Below, piece by piece: positions 16,395-25,396 of a DNA stretch of 64,000 nt. The stretch lies in the NCBI GenBank assembly GCA_900473205.1, contig UCLB01000003.1:56361-120360 (forward strand). The letters run 5' to 3'. The position numbers and the translations under genes were made by a program. Below the pieces are notes generated by a model. The model searched no databases and was not told the origin of the DNA. It saw only the letters and a program-made list of their open reading frames with translations. Positions within the stretch are counted from its first letter, which is position 1. Every line of letters begins with the position of its first letter. Source of the stretch: Hyphomicrobiales bacterium (GTDB taxonomy: Bacteria; Pseudomonadota; Alphaproteobacteria; Rhizobiales; Rhizobiaceae).

Positions 16395-17336
16395 TCAGGC
16401 AAACTGATTGAAGAAACGAATGCTTTCCACCACCGCCCCCGGCACCACGCCATTATGCGTGCCCTTCAGCAGCATGTTGTCGATGGGCATGCCAGCGGAG
16501 CGTACGCGCTCCATCAACAGCTTGTGGTCATCATCGAAGGGCCGCTCTTCCGTTCCGCGCAGCAGCAGTGTCGGGCATTTCAGGCTGGGCCCGAAGCAGA
16601 CAGAGGAGCGCATGATGAACTCCTGCGGATTGCTGCCATCGAAACATAGCTCGTCCGAATAGCGGTTGAAATAGCGCCAGGAATTCACACCCGCCGAAAT
16701 CGGCACCGCAGCCCGGAATTTCCGCGTCATGGACGCCAGCAGAGACAGCGTGCCGCCATTGGAATGGCCCGCGAGGTAGAGGCGATCCTTATCGATACCC
16801 GGCAGGTTTTCCAGATAGGAAGCCGCCGCCAGCGCATCGGATGTTTCATCGTAAAAGCCGGAATAATTGCCCTTCTGGCCGTTTTCACCCCGGAAAGATG
16901 GCAGGAGAACCACGAAGCCCGCGTCCCAATAAGGCTTCATCAAAGCCCAATGCCCGTCCCCCGTGGCATTGCCGCCATGGAGAAAAAGCACTGCCGGTTT
17001 CAGCGTGCTGGACGGCGTGTAATCAGATAGCCACGCAACAAGCTCGATAGAACCATTAGGCCCACCGGGATACGTCACCCGCGTCCCGCCATCCGGCGTA
17101 CCAAGCGGCGATGATTTTTCCGGTGCCGAAATCTTGCGCAGCAGATGCGTGTGAAACCGCTTGCGCGCATCGGCATAATCCACGGCCTCCAGCGGCATGA
17201 ATTCCGGCATCGTCAGGCTGGCGCGCGCATGCGGCGCAAGCAGCGCAGCAGCAGACAGCCCCGCTGCCCCCGCCAGCAAAGTGCGACGCGTCAGGCGTTT
17301 GGAAACGGTGTCGGTGGAGGAGAGTTTATCGAGCAT
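16395..17336 (-). CDS. Alpha/beta hydrolase with Tat signal (prolyl-oligopeptidase-like)
   Basis: A 313-residue exported hydrolase. Residues 14-40 form a Tat signal (LTRRTLLAGAAGLSAAALLA). The oxyanion-hole strand AVLFLHGGNATGDGH is at about 115-129, nucleophile Ser192 is in GHSNGG, and a C-terminal His lies in LLKGTHNGVVP. This is the dienelactone-hydrolase/prolyl-oligopeptidase S9-type arrangement; esterase or peptidase activity cannot be told apart. ATG 17336 is chosen because it places the twin arginines at 17-18; an open frame extends 23 codons upstream. Confidence 0.82.
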   Translation of the reverse strand: MLDKLSSTDTVSKRLTRRTLLAGAAGLSAAALLAPHARASLTMPEFMPLEAVDYADARKRFHTHLLRKISAPEKSSPLGTPDGGTRVTYPGGPNGSIELVAWLSDYTPSSTLKPAVLFLHGGNATGDGHWALMKPYWDAGFVVLLPSFRGENGQKGNYSGFYDETSDALAAASYLENLPGIDKDRLYLAGHSNGGTLSLLASMTRKFRAAVPISAGVNSWRYFNRYSDELCFDGSNPQEFIMRSSVCFGPSLKCPTLLLRGTEERPFDDDHKLLMERVRSAGMPIDNMLLKGTHNGVVPGAVVESIRFFNQFA

Positions 17337-17429
17337 ATGCGATGACCCTAAACAGCGTTGCGCACATTTCAATTTCACCATCGACCCATTCGGTTGTCCA
17401 CTCACTGTTTTGAGAAACCAATGATATCA

Positions 17430-19052
17430 TCACTCTTTTTCCTCAATCATCGCCATCAGCGTCGATAATCTGTCCGCCTCCGATGGCAGCTTGTCTGCGC
17501 GGAGGCGGGCTATCCTTGGAAAGCGCATGGCTACGCCGGATTTGTGGCGGTTGGAGCGGTTTATGCCTTCGAAGGCGACTTCCAGTACGAAACCGAAACT
17601 GGGCGTGGCGCGAACGGCGCGGACAGGGCCGAAACGTTCGACGGTGTTGTCACGTACGAACTTGTCCAGCACTTCCAACTCGGCATCAGTAAAGCCAAAA
17701 TAGGCCTTGCCGACGGGCACCAGTTGCTCGCCATCCTCGTTTTCGGACCAGACGCCGAAGGTGAAGTCGGAATAATAGCTGGAGCGTTTGCCGTGGCCGC
17801 GCTGGGCATACATCATCACGGCATCGATATTGAAGGGATCACGCTTCCACTTGAACCACGGGCCCTTGGCGCGACCGGCCTGATAGATGCTGTCCTTGCG
17901 CTTGATCATCACGCCTTCGATGACCGGATCAGGCGGCGCTTTTCGCAGGGTTTCCAGCTCATCCCAGCTCTGAAAGGGCACCAACGGAGATATGTCGAAC
18001 CGGTCATGCGGGGCGTTTTCGATGAGATGGGTCAGCTTTTCCCGGCGCTTGAGAAAAACCTCGCCGCGAATATCGTCATCGCCCTCGAACAGAAGGTCGT
18101 AGGCGCGGATGAAGGCGGGGTATTCCTCCAGCATCTTGCCGGTCACGGTCTTGCGGTTCAGGCGCTGTTGCAGATCGGAAAAGGTGCGGGTGGAATTGTT
18201 GGAACGGGCGGTGCCGCCGATCAGCAATTCACCATCGATGACGCCTTCGAAATTGATTCTGTCGAGAACGTCTGGAAAGGCGCCGGAAATATCATCGCCT
18301 GAACGGGAATAGAGCTTTCTGGTCTCGCCGGAGCGCGACAGCTGCACACGAATGCCATCCCATTTCCACTCGGCGACGAAGTCCTTGGGATCTAGGTTTT
18401 GCAAATCGTTATCGCCGACCGGCGTCGATAGCATGACCGAATGAAAAATCGCAGGCGTTGCCAGCACTGGGCGCTCGGCCTTGCCCTCCAGCCATGCAAA
18501 AAGCGGCTCATAGGGCGGCGTCAGACCGTGCCACAGTGTCTCGATTTCCGTGATATCTCTGCCGCCAAAATCCGCCAGCGCCTGTCGGGCTAGCCGGGCG
18601 GACACGCCAATGCGCAGGCCACCCGTGACGAGTTTGAGGAACGCAAAACGCGACGACGTTTCCAGCCGATCCAGGAGATCGCGCACCGCTGAGCGAACCT
18701 CCGTGCGGCCCAGCGAATTCATCAGATCGACGATTTCGCCAAGGCCGGGGTCTTGGATGTCCGGCGGGTTGGTATTCTGACTGGTATCCCAGACAAGAGA
18801 GATGGTCTCGGCCAGATCGCCAACGTAATCATAGGAATAGCGAAACAGCACATCGTCCATCCGCTCCAGCACCAGTTCGCGCAGCATGGCTGGTTTGACG
18901 CTTTTCAGGTCCAGCTTGCCTGCAATGGCGGCAAGGCCATAGCCCCGGTCTGGGTCGGGCGTATCGCGGAAGTAGTCGGTCAACAGTTTGAGTTTGCCGT
19001 TGCGGGACGGCGTTAGGACGAGGCGGTCAAGGAGGGTTGCGAAGGATTTCAT
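17430..19052 (-). CDS. ATP-dependent DNA ligase (cisplatin-response type)
   Basis: A 540-residue ATP-dependent ligase that seals nicks through a lysyl-AMP intermediate. Lys230 in EWKWDGIR is the nucleotidyl-transfer residue (motif I). Later motifs follow: DGELL (motif III), EGVMIKRKDSIYQAGRAKG (IV, split by charged residues) and KWKRD (V), then an OB fold. The N-terminal about 200 residues are the DNA-binding domain. The family is called the cisplatin-damage-response ligase and is genetically linked to an MBL nuclease, here the gene at 19270-20280 upstream. A 217-base gap carrying an inverted repeat separates the pair. Confidence 0.93.
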   Translation of the reverse strand: MKSFATLLDRLVLTPSRNGKLKLLTDYFRDTPDPDRGYGLAAIAGKLDLKSVKPAMLRELVLERMDDVLFRYSYDYVGDLAETISLVWDTSQNTNPPDIQDPGLGEIVDLMNSLGRTEVRSAVRDLLDRLETSSRFAFLKLVTGGLRIGVSARLARQALADFGGRDITEIETLWHGLTPPYEPLFAWLEGKAERPVLATPAIFHSVMLSTPVGDNDLQNLDPKDFVAEWKWDGIRVQLSRSGETRKLYSRSGDDISGAFPDVLDRINFEGVIDGELLIGGTARSNNSTRTFSDLQQRLNRKTVTGKMLEEYPAFIRAYDLLFEGDDDIRGEVFLKRREKLTHLIENAPHDRFDISPLVPFQSWDELETLRKAPPDPVIEGVMIKRKDSIYQAGRAKGPWFKWKRDPFNIDAVMMYAQRGHGKRSSYYSDFTFGVWSENEDGEQLVPVGKAYFGFTDAELEVLDKFVRDNTVERFGPVRAVRATPSFGFVLEVAFEGINRSNRHKSGVAMRFPRIARLRADKLPSEADRLSTLMAMIEEKE

Positions 19053-19093
19053 GGGTGGGGATGCTCCCTGCGTTGGGGAACTGCGGGTGGGAC

Positions 19094-19249
19094 ACCCCCC
19101 TCTGTCCTGCCGGACATCTCCCCCTCAAGGGGGGAGATCGACTCGTGGTTGGCTCTCGGCCATATCGAAGGCTGCGGATGGAGTGGGGGGCACGCGTCTG
19201 GCCGATCTCCCCCCTTGAGGGGGAGATGTCCGGCAGGACAGAGGGGGGT
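19094..19249. repeat. 47-bp perfect inverted repeat, MITE/REP-like
   Basis: Arms at 19094-19140 and 19203-19249 are exact reverse complements (47/47) with a 62-base spacer. Each arm holds its own internal hairpin built on CTCCCCC-TCAA-GGGGGGAG. The element fills most of the gap between the ligase and nuclease genes. No transposase is nearby. Confidence 0.9.
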
Positions 19250-19269
19250 AAGCCGCAAACTCCGCACCA

Positions 19270-20280
19270 TCAATCCCCCTCATCCTCATAGCCCACCAGA
19301 TGCAGCGGCCGGGCCGGAATGCCCTGCAACTCACACCAGCGCACCAATGCTTCCTCTCGCCCATGGGTCACCCAGACCTGAGACGGCGCAACTTCCTTGA
19401 TGGTCTCAAGCAATTCCGGCCAGTCACAATGGTCGGAGATAACAAGCGGCAGTTCCACGCCACCCTGCTTGGCGCGCTGGCGCACCATCATCCAGCCGGA
19501 GGCGAAGGAGATCAGCGGTTCGTTGAAGCGGCGGGCCCATTTTTCTTGAAAGGCGGAAGGTGGGCCGACGACGATGGCGCCTTTGAACTGGGCGGGGTTG
19601 CTTTTTTCCAGCGTTGCGGGGCGCAGATCGCCAAGGTCGATGCCTTGCGACACATAGTAGTCGCAGAGCTTTGCCAGCGCCCCGTGAATATAGACGGGCT
19701 CACGGTAGCCGTTGTCACGCAGCAGACGCAGCACGCGCTGCGCCTTACCCAGCGAATAGGCGCCGACCAGATGGGTGCGTTCGGGGAACTGCTTGATGGA
19801 GGTCAGCAGTTTGCCGATTTCCACGCTGGGTTTTGGGTGGTGGAACACAGGCAGGCCGAAAGTGGCTTCGGTAATGAAGACATCGCATTTCACCGGCTCG
19901 AAGGGCGCGCAGGTTGGATCGACGCCGCGCTTGTAATCGCCAGATGCGACGATGCGCGTGCCGCCATGTTCGATGGAAATCTGCGCTGAACCGAGAACGT
20001 GACCGGCGGGATAGAATCCGACCGTGACACCATTGATCTCCACCGTTTCGCCGAAGCCGACGGCCTGTTCGCTGCCGGTGAAATCCTCGCCGTAGCGGAT
20101 GCGCATGATATCCAGCGTCTGGCGGGTGGCGAGAACCTTCTCGTGCCCTGCGCGGGCGTGGTCGGAATGGCCGTGGGTAATCAGCGCCCGTGGCACGGGG
20201 CGCACGGGATCGACGTAGAAATCGCCGACGGAGCAATAGAGCCCCTTTGGCGTGGGATAGAGCAATTTCTCTGGTTTCAT
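19270..20280 (-). CDS. Ligase-associated DNA exonuclease (MBL fold)
   Basis: A 336-residue metallo-beta-lactamase-fold nuclease of the beta-CASP/YSH1-like group. The metal motif HGHSDH is at residues 36-41, further metal ligands lie in the AGHVLGSAQ segment (about 93-101), and the C-terminal VISDHCDWPEL and VTHGREEAL segments complete it. The family is annotated as the exonuclease partner of the ATP-dependent ligase and is expected to process 5' ends in repair. It is upstream of the ligase on the same strand but separated by the inverted repeat; Lhr-core helicase and metallophosphoesterase genes, often part of this cluster, are not adjacent. Confidence 0.9.
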   Translation of the reverse strand: MKPEKLLYPTPKGLYCSVGDFYVDPVRPVPRALITHGHSDHARAGHEKVLATRQTLDIMRIRYGEDFTGSEQAVGFGETVEINGVTVGFYPAGHVLGSAQISIEHGGTRIVASGDYKRGVDPTCAPFEPVKCDVFITEATFGLPVFHHPKPSVEIGKLLTSIKQFPERTHLVGAYSLGKAQRVLRLLRDNGYREPVYIHGALAKLCDYYVSQGIDLGDLRPATLEKSNPAQFKGAIVVGPPSAFQEKWARRFNEPLISFASGWMMVRQRAKQGGVELPLVISDHCDWPELLETIKEVAPSQVWVTHGREEALVRWCELQGIPARPLHLVGYEDEGD

Positions 20281-20364
20281 AAGCGCTATCGATTGCGGTG
20301 TGGATGGAAGAAACGTTTGTCAAAGCAACACGTTCCTCCCGCCACAACTTTTCAGCGCCTGGCC

Positions 20365-21891
20365 TTATTCCACTGCCGCAACCGGTTTTTCGACGACTGC
20401 TGCGGGCAGTCTGACGTTCTTCAAGGCAAGTGCTGCAACGAGGCCGATGACTGCGGTGACTGCCGCTGCGTAAAACAGCGGCGTGAAGGCACCGGCATAG
20501 AGATTGGCGACTGCGCTTTGCGATGCGGCAGGCAGTTCTGCCAGCATCTTGGGTGTCAGTTCCTGTATCTTGCCGACACCGGGAATATCCACACCGACGC
20601 CCTTGAGATTGGCCGAAATGATCGCGCCATAGATCGAGATCGCAATCGCCGCCCCACCCATGCGGGTCAGCGAAACCGCTCCGCTGGCTGCACCGATATC
20701 TGCCTTCGGCGCTGAATTCTGCACGCCGATGATGGGTGCCTGCTGGCCAAGGCCAACGCCGAGCCCCTGTGCGAACAGAATGATGGCAATGACGAAGAGC
20801 GGCGTTCCCGCATGCATTTGCGAGAGCGAAAGCATAGCCAACACTGCGATGGACAGGCTTATGACGGAAAATATCTTGTAGCTGCCCGTTTTAGAAATCA
20901 GCCGCCCCGCCGTCAGAGAGCCCATAACGATACCGCCAGTGACGGCAATAAAGAAAAGACCGGCAGACGAGGGAGAAAGCCCGGTCGTCGTTTGCAGGAA
21001 CAGCGCGTAGTAGTTGACCATGCCGATGCCGAGACCGCCGCTGACCAGCGAAATGATCATGAACAGCGGAAAGGTGCTGTCCTTGAACAGCCGCAGCGGC
21101 ACGACAGGTTCCGGCGCCCGGCGCTCCACCTGCACCCACAGATAGGCTGTGATAGCGGCAAAGGCGACGATGCAGAGGCTTTTCCAGGCAAAGATCGAAC
21201 CGAAGAGTTGCGAACTATCGGCCCAAAGCACGACGCTGGAAATCGTCAGCGCCAGAAGGATCGCGCCGAGATAGTCGATCTTGGGCTGACGTTCCGGGCG
21301 ACGATAGGGCAGGAGAAAAGCAAGGCCTGTCAGCACGATGATGCCGATGGGCAGGTTGATGAGGAAGATTGAGCGCCAACCGAAGAGATCGCTCATCGTG
21401 CCGCCGAGGATTGGCCCGACGCTGCCCGATGCCATGATGACGAGGCTGGAATAGCTCTGGTAACGCGCCCTCTCCCGTGCCTCGAACAGATCGGCATTGA
21501 CGGAGAAGATTGACACCATGATACCGCCGCCGCCGAGGCCTTGCAGCACGCGCGCGGCAATCAGCGAATCCATCGACCATGCCAGACCGCAGGCGAGCGA
21601 GCCCAGCGTGAAAATGACGATGGCGGCCATCATGACGTATTTGCGCCCGAAGAGATCGCCCAGCTTGCCATAAACAGGCATGACGGCGCTGGTTGCCAGG
21701 AGATAGGCAGAGCCGATCCAGCCGAAACGTTCCAGCGCGCCGAACTCACCCACGATCGTCGGCAGGGCCGTCGATACGATCTGGTTGTCGAGCGTCGCCA
21801 TGAACATGGCAAACATCAGAAAGAAGAAAACAACAAGCCTGCGACGGCGATCCGCGACGAGGGGCGCCACAGGCGTAACGGACATATCCAT
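20365..21891 (-). CDS. MFS multidrug efflux transporter, DHA2 family
   Basis: A 508-residue inner-membrane proton-coupled exporter. The opening segment MFMATLDNQIVSTALPTI is the DHA2 motif D1 with the conserved acidic residue in TM1. About 14 hydrophobic segments follow, and the loop 2-3 motif GKLGDLFGRKYVMM and the antiporter motif (LGGGGIMVSI, then GGTMSDLFGWRSIF) are clear. It is EmrB/QacA-like. Two ATGs (21891, 21885) are near each other. It is divergent from a MarR gene, and the shared 110-base gap holds GCACA/TGTGC dyads, so drug-inducible derepression is likely. Confidence 0.92.
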   Translation of the reverse strand: MDMSVTPVAPLVADRRRRLVVFFFLMFAMFMATLDNQIVSTALPTIVGEFGALERFGWIGSAYLLATSAVMPVYGKLGDLFGRKYVMMAAIVIFTLGSLACGLAWSMDSLIAARVLQGLGGGGIMVSIFSVNADLFEARERARYQSYSSLVIMASGSVGPILGGTMSDLFGWRSIFLINLPIGIIVLTGLAFLLPYRRPERQPKIDYLGAILLALTISSVVLWADSSQLFGSIFAWKSLCIVAFAAITAYLWVQVERRAPEPVVPLRLFKDSTFPLFMIISLVSGGLGIGMVNYYALFLQTTTGLSPSSAGLFFIAVTGGIVMGSLTAGRLISKTGSYKIFSVISLSIAVLAMLSLSQMHAGTPLFVIAIILFAQGLGVGLGQQAPIIGVQNSAPKADIGAASGAVSLTRMGGAAIAISIYGAIISANLKGVGVDIPGVGKIQELTPKMLAELPAASQSAVANLYAGAFTPLFYAAAVTAVIGLVAALALKNVRLPAAVVEKPVAAVE

Positions 21892-21919
21892 GGGAGGGTC
21901 TCACGCTTGATGGGTAATT

Positions 21920-21938
21920 TATGTGCCTTTCGCACATA
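21920..21938. promoter_or_regulatory. Palindromic operator between MFS and MarR genes
   Basis: TATGTGC-CTTTC-GCACATA, perfect 7-bp arms. A second GCACA...TGTGC dyad follows at 21950-21969, giving two likely sites for the adjacent MarR protein. Confidence 0.7.
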
Positions 21939-22001
21939 TATGTCAATGGCACATTTCTGTGTCTGTGCTATATTGCGTGAAACTATCGGGGAATCGCAGA
22001 T

Positions 22002-22535
22002 ATGAACGAGCACGCATCACTGTCGAAAGAGTGTGAAAACACCGATCGCGATGACGTGCTGGATATCAGCCACACCATGACGCGCATGCGCCTGATGATC
22101 GGGCGGCGTGTGATTGGCCGCATGGCCATTGCCAAGCTGGCACCGGGGCTGGAGCTCTCTCACATCGATGTACTCGATATCGTCAACCGCGCCGAAGGCT
22201 CGGCCACTGTGGGTGCCATTGCAGATGCCATGCGTCTCGACCCTTCACGCGGCAGCCGCGTGGTGGCGGAAATGGTGAGCAGAGGTCTGTTGAAACGGGA
22301 AGCGTCACAAGAAGACGGACGCCGCAGCGTCATCGACATCACGCCGCTCGGCCACAGCATTCTGGCGGAAATGCGCAGCGCCAAGATCAGCATCATCCGC
22401 GAAGTCGTCAGCGACTGGCCAGAGCAGGACGTGGCGGATTTCGCGCGGCTGTTCGACCGGTTCATCGGTCGGTTCGAAAAGCGCCTCGCACCGGATGCCC
22501 TGGCTTTGACGGCAAAGGCGCTGGAGAGCCGTTAG
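22002..22535 (+). CDS. MarR-family transcriptional regulator of efflux pump
   Basis: A 177-residue MarR regulator, winged HTH at about residues 65-125 with VGAIADAMRLDPSRGSRVVAEMVSRGL and a DGRRSVIDITPLG wing. The N-terminal extension of about 25 residues is polar. It is divergent from the DHA2 transporter and probably represses both, using the palindromes in the gap. Start ATG 22002 follows GGGGAATCGCAG. Confidence 0.88.
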   Translation: MNEHASLSKECENTDRDDVLDISHTMTRMRLMIGRRVIGRMAIAKLAPGLELSHIDVLDIVNRAEGSATVGAIADAMRLDPSRGSRVVAEMVSRGLLKREASQEDGRRSVIDITPLGHSILAEMRSAKISIIREVVSDWPEQDVADFARLFDRFIGRFEKRLAPDALALTAKALESR

Positions 22536-22558
22536 GCGGGAGAAACTCCACGCAATAT

Positions 22559-22759
22559 TCAGAACGCCGACGCTTTTCGGCTTTGCGCCGCCCGCAGAAC
22601 TCTGACTGGCCCATCCCGACGCGCCGCATCCGGCTCCACATGGTGACCGCGCTTAGCCCTCCAGCTTTCCATCTGCCGGACAGATAGCAGCAGCACAATA
22701 GCCGCGCCCGCATAGACCGGAGTCGAGATTGCATCGAAAATGGTGTCGGTATTGGTCAT
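22559..22759 (-). CDS. Small single-span membrane protein
   Basis: A 66-residue predicted protein with one hydrophobic segment (about residues 10-28, containing VYAGAAIVLLLSV) and a basic, Arg-rich C-terminus. Not recognised. Support comes from a GGAGG Shine-Dalgarno 5 bases before ATG 22759. That Shine-Dalgarno is the 3' arm of a perfect 8-bp hairpin, so translation may be controlled. It ends 23 bases from the convergent MarR stop. Coding status is plausible rather than certain. Confidence 0.5.
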   Translation of the reverse strand: MTNTDTIFDAISTPVYAGAAIVLLLSVRQMESWRAKRGHHVEPDAARRDGPVRVLRAAQSRKASAF

Positions 22760-22764
22760 CTGAA

Positions 22765-22784
22765 CCTCCATCGGTTGATGGAGG
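22765..22784 (-). promoter_or_regulatory. Hairpin masking a ribosome-binding site
   Basis: Perfect 8-bp arms CCTCCATC / GATGGAGG with a 4-base loop. On the minus-strand transcript the GGAGG of the 3' arm is the Shine-Dalgarno for the small membrane protein starting at 22759. Confidence 0.55.
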
Positions 22785-22934
22785 CAGATTAGAACGGGCC
22801 AGGATTGCTCGATTTGCGCAAGATCAAATCCGCAGCGCGACGCAAACCTCGGTTATTTCGAGAGTAGATTAAATCATTTAAATTTCAGTAACTTGCGCTA
22901 TTTCTCTGAACTTTGAGGCAATGTGCCGCAGGCG

Positions 22935-24473
22935 TCAGATGCCATCGCCAAACGTCTGCTCGAAGACCCGCACACTGTTGCGGCCCTGCTTCTTGGCCTC
23001 GTACATGGCAGCATCTGCCTTGGCCAAAAGGGCTTCCGGCGTTTCACCATCGCCGGGGTAAAAGGCCGTGCCGGAGGAACAGGTAACGCTGATTGAACCG
23101 CTTTCCAGCGCAATCGGCTCTGCCGCGCGCTGACGAATGGCTTCCAGCCGCCGCAAGATGCCGGGCTCGTCATGTTTGGGGTTGCTGAAGATGATGGCGA
23201 ATTCATCGCCACCCAACCGCACGGCAATGTCGGACGCGCGAATGCAGCTGGTGATGCGCTCTGCCAGGCTGCGCAGAACCTCATCCCCCACGGCATGGCC
23301 GTGGACATCGTTGATCTGCTTGAAATTGTCGAGATCGATATAGGTGATGGCCACCAGCCGGTCTTCGCGTCTGGCCTCATGAATGGCGCGGCGGAACTGG
23401 CTCCAGAACAGGTTTCTGTTGGAAAGCCCCGTCAGCGGATCATGGTGGGCCATGAAATTCACGCGCTCTTCGGCGCGGCGGCGGTCGATGGCGATACCGG
23501 CGATGTTGGTCGCCATATCGATGATTTCTTTTTCGATATCGGTCGGCATGCGCACCGTACCGGAATAGAGCGCGAAGGTGCCCAGCAACACGCCGCCATT
23601 GCCCAGGATAGGCGTGGACCAACAGGAACGAAGATTATGGCGCATGACGACATCGACCGATTCCGTCCAGCGCGGGTCCTGAAACGTATCGCTGACATAG
23701 ACGGCTTCACGATGCCACGCCGCCGCCCCGCACGAACCGATGCCCGGACCGATTTCGACGCCGTTGATCAGCGACGTGTAGCTATCGGGAAGAGAGGGAG
23801 CAGCACCATTCCATAGCCGGTTCTGCTCCAGCAGCAGAATAGAGCCGGTGAGATTGTGCAGCATGTTCTCCACCGTCTTGACCACGGCTTCCAGTATGGA
23901 CGTCAACGGCTGGCCGTGTACGATCATTTCCAGAAGTGCTGCATGACTGTGGCGAAGCGTTTCCTGCCATTTGGCGGCGGTGATATCGCGGGAAATACCG
24001 GCAAGACCAACGATCTCGCCCTTGTCGTCCCGAACGGGAATGCGTGTGCCTGAGTACCAGCGCACATGGCCGTCCATCGCCACACGTTCTTCGGCCTCAT
24101 AAAGACCCTCGCCCGTGGTCATGATGTGACGATCCATGATGTCGATCCGGCGTGCGACATCGGGTGGTGCCATGTCATAAATGGAAAGGCGGCGTCCCTG
24201 CATGAAATCGGCAGGGCGCCCAAGACAGGCGAGTGCTGCCGCATTCATATACGTGTAGTAACCATCTATGTCTTTGAGAAAGACCATTTCAGGAATATTG
24301 TTGAGCAGATAGGCCAGCCTTGCATCCGCAAGGCCGTTCGTCAGAAAATCCGTTGCCAATGCTTGCACGCCAAACGAACGAGCGCCATTTTCTTCACGCA
24401 TCGCGCAACAACCCCTACCGAACCCAGTCTTTCCTGCTTGCAATTGCTCTTGCGACTGAACGCCATACTTCAC
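22935..24473 (-). CDS. PAS-GAF-GGDEF diguanylate cyclase
   Basis: A 512-residue cytoplasmic sensor that makes cyclic di-GMP. The PAS domain (about 50-165) has FLKDIDGYYTYMNAAALACLG and a PAC-like GISRDITAAKW end. A GAF domain follows (about 180-340), then the GGDEF domain with an intact active-site GGDEF at 421-425. An inhibitory I-site RxxD (RASD, 412-415) sits five residues upstream, so product inhibition is expected. No membrane segment is visible. The start could also be ATG 24401, which would remove 24 poorly conserved residues. Confidence 0.92.
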   Translation of the reverse strand: MKYGVQSQEQLQAGKTGFGRGCCAMREENGARSFGVQALATDFLTNGLADARLAYLLNNIPEMVFLKDIDGYYTYMNAAALACLGRPADFMQGRRLSIYDMAPPDVARRIDIMDRHIMTTGEGLYEAEERVAMDGHVRWYSGTRIPVRDDKGEIVGLAGISRDITAAKWQETLRHSHAALLEMIVHGQPLTSILEAVVKTVENMLHNLTGSILLLEQNRLWNGAAPSLPDSYTSLINGVEIGPGIGSCGAAAWHREAVYVSDTFQDPRWTESVDVVMRHNLRSCWSTPILGNGGVLLGTFALYSGTVRMPTDIEKEIIDMATNIAGIAIDRRRAEERVNFMAHHDPLTGLSNRNLFWSQFRRAIHEARREDRLVAITYIDLDNFKQINDVHGHAVGDEVLRSLAERITSCIRASDIAVRLGGDEFAIIFSNPKHDEPGILRRLEAIRQRAAEPIALESGSISVTCSSGTAFYPGDGETPEALLAKADAAMYEAKKQGRNSVRVFEQTFGDGI

Positions 24474-24736
24474 GGTAACAGCTCAGCTTGCACGACCATG
24501 GAGCAAAAATACTTATGCCCCATTAAAATGAGTCGTAACACTGTCTGTAACGGGAAATATATTTATGCGTGAACAATATTGGTGCAATATAGCCGCAGAT
24601 AGCTCTAATTCGATTTAAATGCAATCGAAAGATGCACAGAGCTTTAAGAAAAAATCGGCTATCCCATCACTATTCCGGCTTCCGTTTTGCAAGCGGCAGC
24701 AATAGGTTGCCCTCCAGCAATTGAAGGGGATCTGGA

Positions 24737-25396
24737 ATGCTGACGATTTATGGGGTTTATCGCTCTCGCGCCACGCGCACACTTTGGCTGGCGGGAGAAC
24801 TCGGGCTGGAGTTCCGCCATGTGCCTGTCATTCAGGCCAGACGCGTGACCGATCCGCTCGCCGCGGACGCTCCGATCAACACGCTGACGCCGTCCTTTCT
24901 GGCAATCAACCCCATGGGCACCATTCCATGCATCGAAGATGACGGCATGGTTCTCTACGAATCCATGGCCATCAACATGTATCTCGCCCGCAAGCATGGC
25001 ACGGCGCTTGCGCCTGCCGATCTGGCCGAAGACGCGCTGATGATGCAGTGGTCCTTCTTTGCCGCGACCGAAATCGAAACCAATGCGCTGAAGATTTCCT
25101 CCACCGTGGCCGAGGGGCTGGCAGGCACCGATGCCGGCCAAGCCGTGATCGAGGTTGCGGCCCGTATGCTGCGCCGCCCGTTCAAGGTTCTCGAACAGCA
25201 TCTGTCCGGCAATGACTATCTGGTCGGCAACCGTTTCAGCGTCGCAGACATCAACGCCGCCGAGGTCGTGCGTTATGCGCAGGCGCATGTGCCCTTGTTC
25301 GACGCCAATCCGGCTGTCCGGGCGTGGCTGGAACGCTGCCAGTCCCGCCCGGCCTTCAAGGCCATGTGGAGCGCCCGCGACAGCGAAGTGGCGTAA
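24737..25396 (+). CDS. Glutathione S-transferase
   Basis: A 219-residue cytosolic GST. The thioredoxin-like N-terminal domain (1-80) includes [18 protein letters not shown] at the catalytic Ser/Arg region and the cis-Pro/ES motif [22 protein letters not shown] (split here into [13 protein letters not shown] and VLYES). The helical C-terminal domain has the N-capping box [11 protein letters not shown]. It conjugates or isomerises glutathione-linked substrates of unknown identity. ATG 24737 has GGGG upstream (AAGGGGATCTGGA). It converges with the asparaginase gene with no gap. Confidence 0.92.
   Translation: MLTIYGVYRSRATRTLWLAGELGLEFRHVPVIQARRVTDPLAADAPINTLTPSFLAINPMGTIPCIEDDGMVLYESMAINMYLARKHGTALAPADLAEDALMMQWSFFAATEIETNALKISSTVAEGLAGTDAGQAVIEVAARMLRRPFKVLEQHLSGNDYLVGNRFSVADINAAEVVRYAQAHVPLFDANPAVRAWLERCQSRPAFKAMWSARDSEVA

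Noticed and set aside
19094..19249. Terminator pair or IS ends
   Set aside because: The outer arms match over 47 bases with no transposase or T-run; a non-autonomous palindromic repeat explains it better.
24474..24736. Small RNA or gene in the AT-rich gap before the GST gene
   Set aside because: No hairpin with T-run or open frame with a ribosome-binding site.
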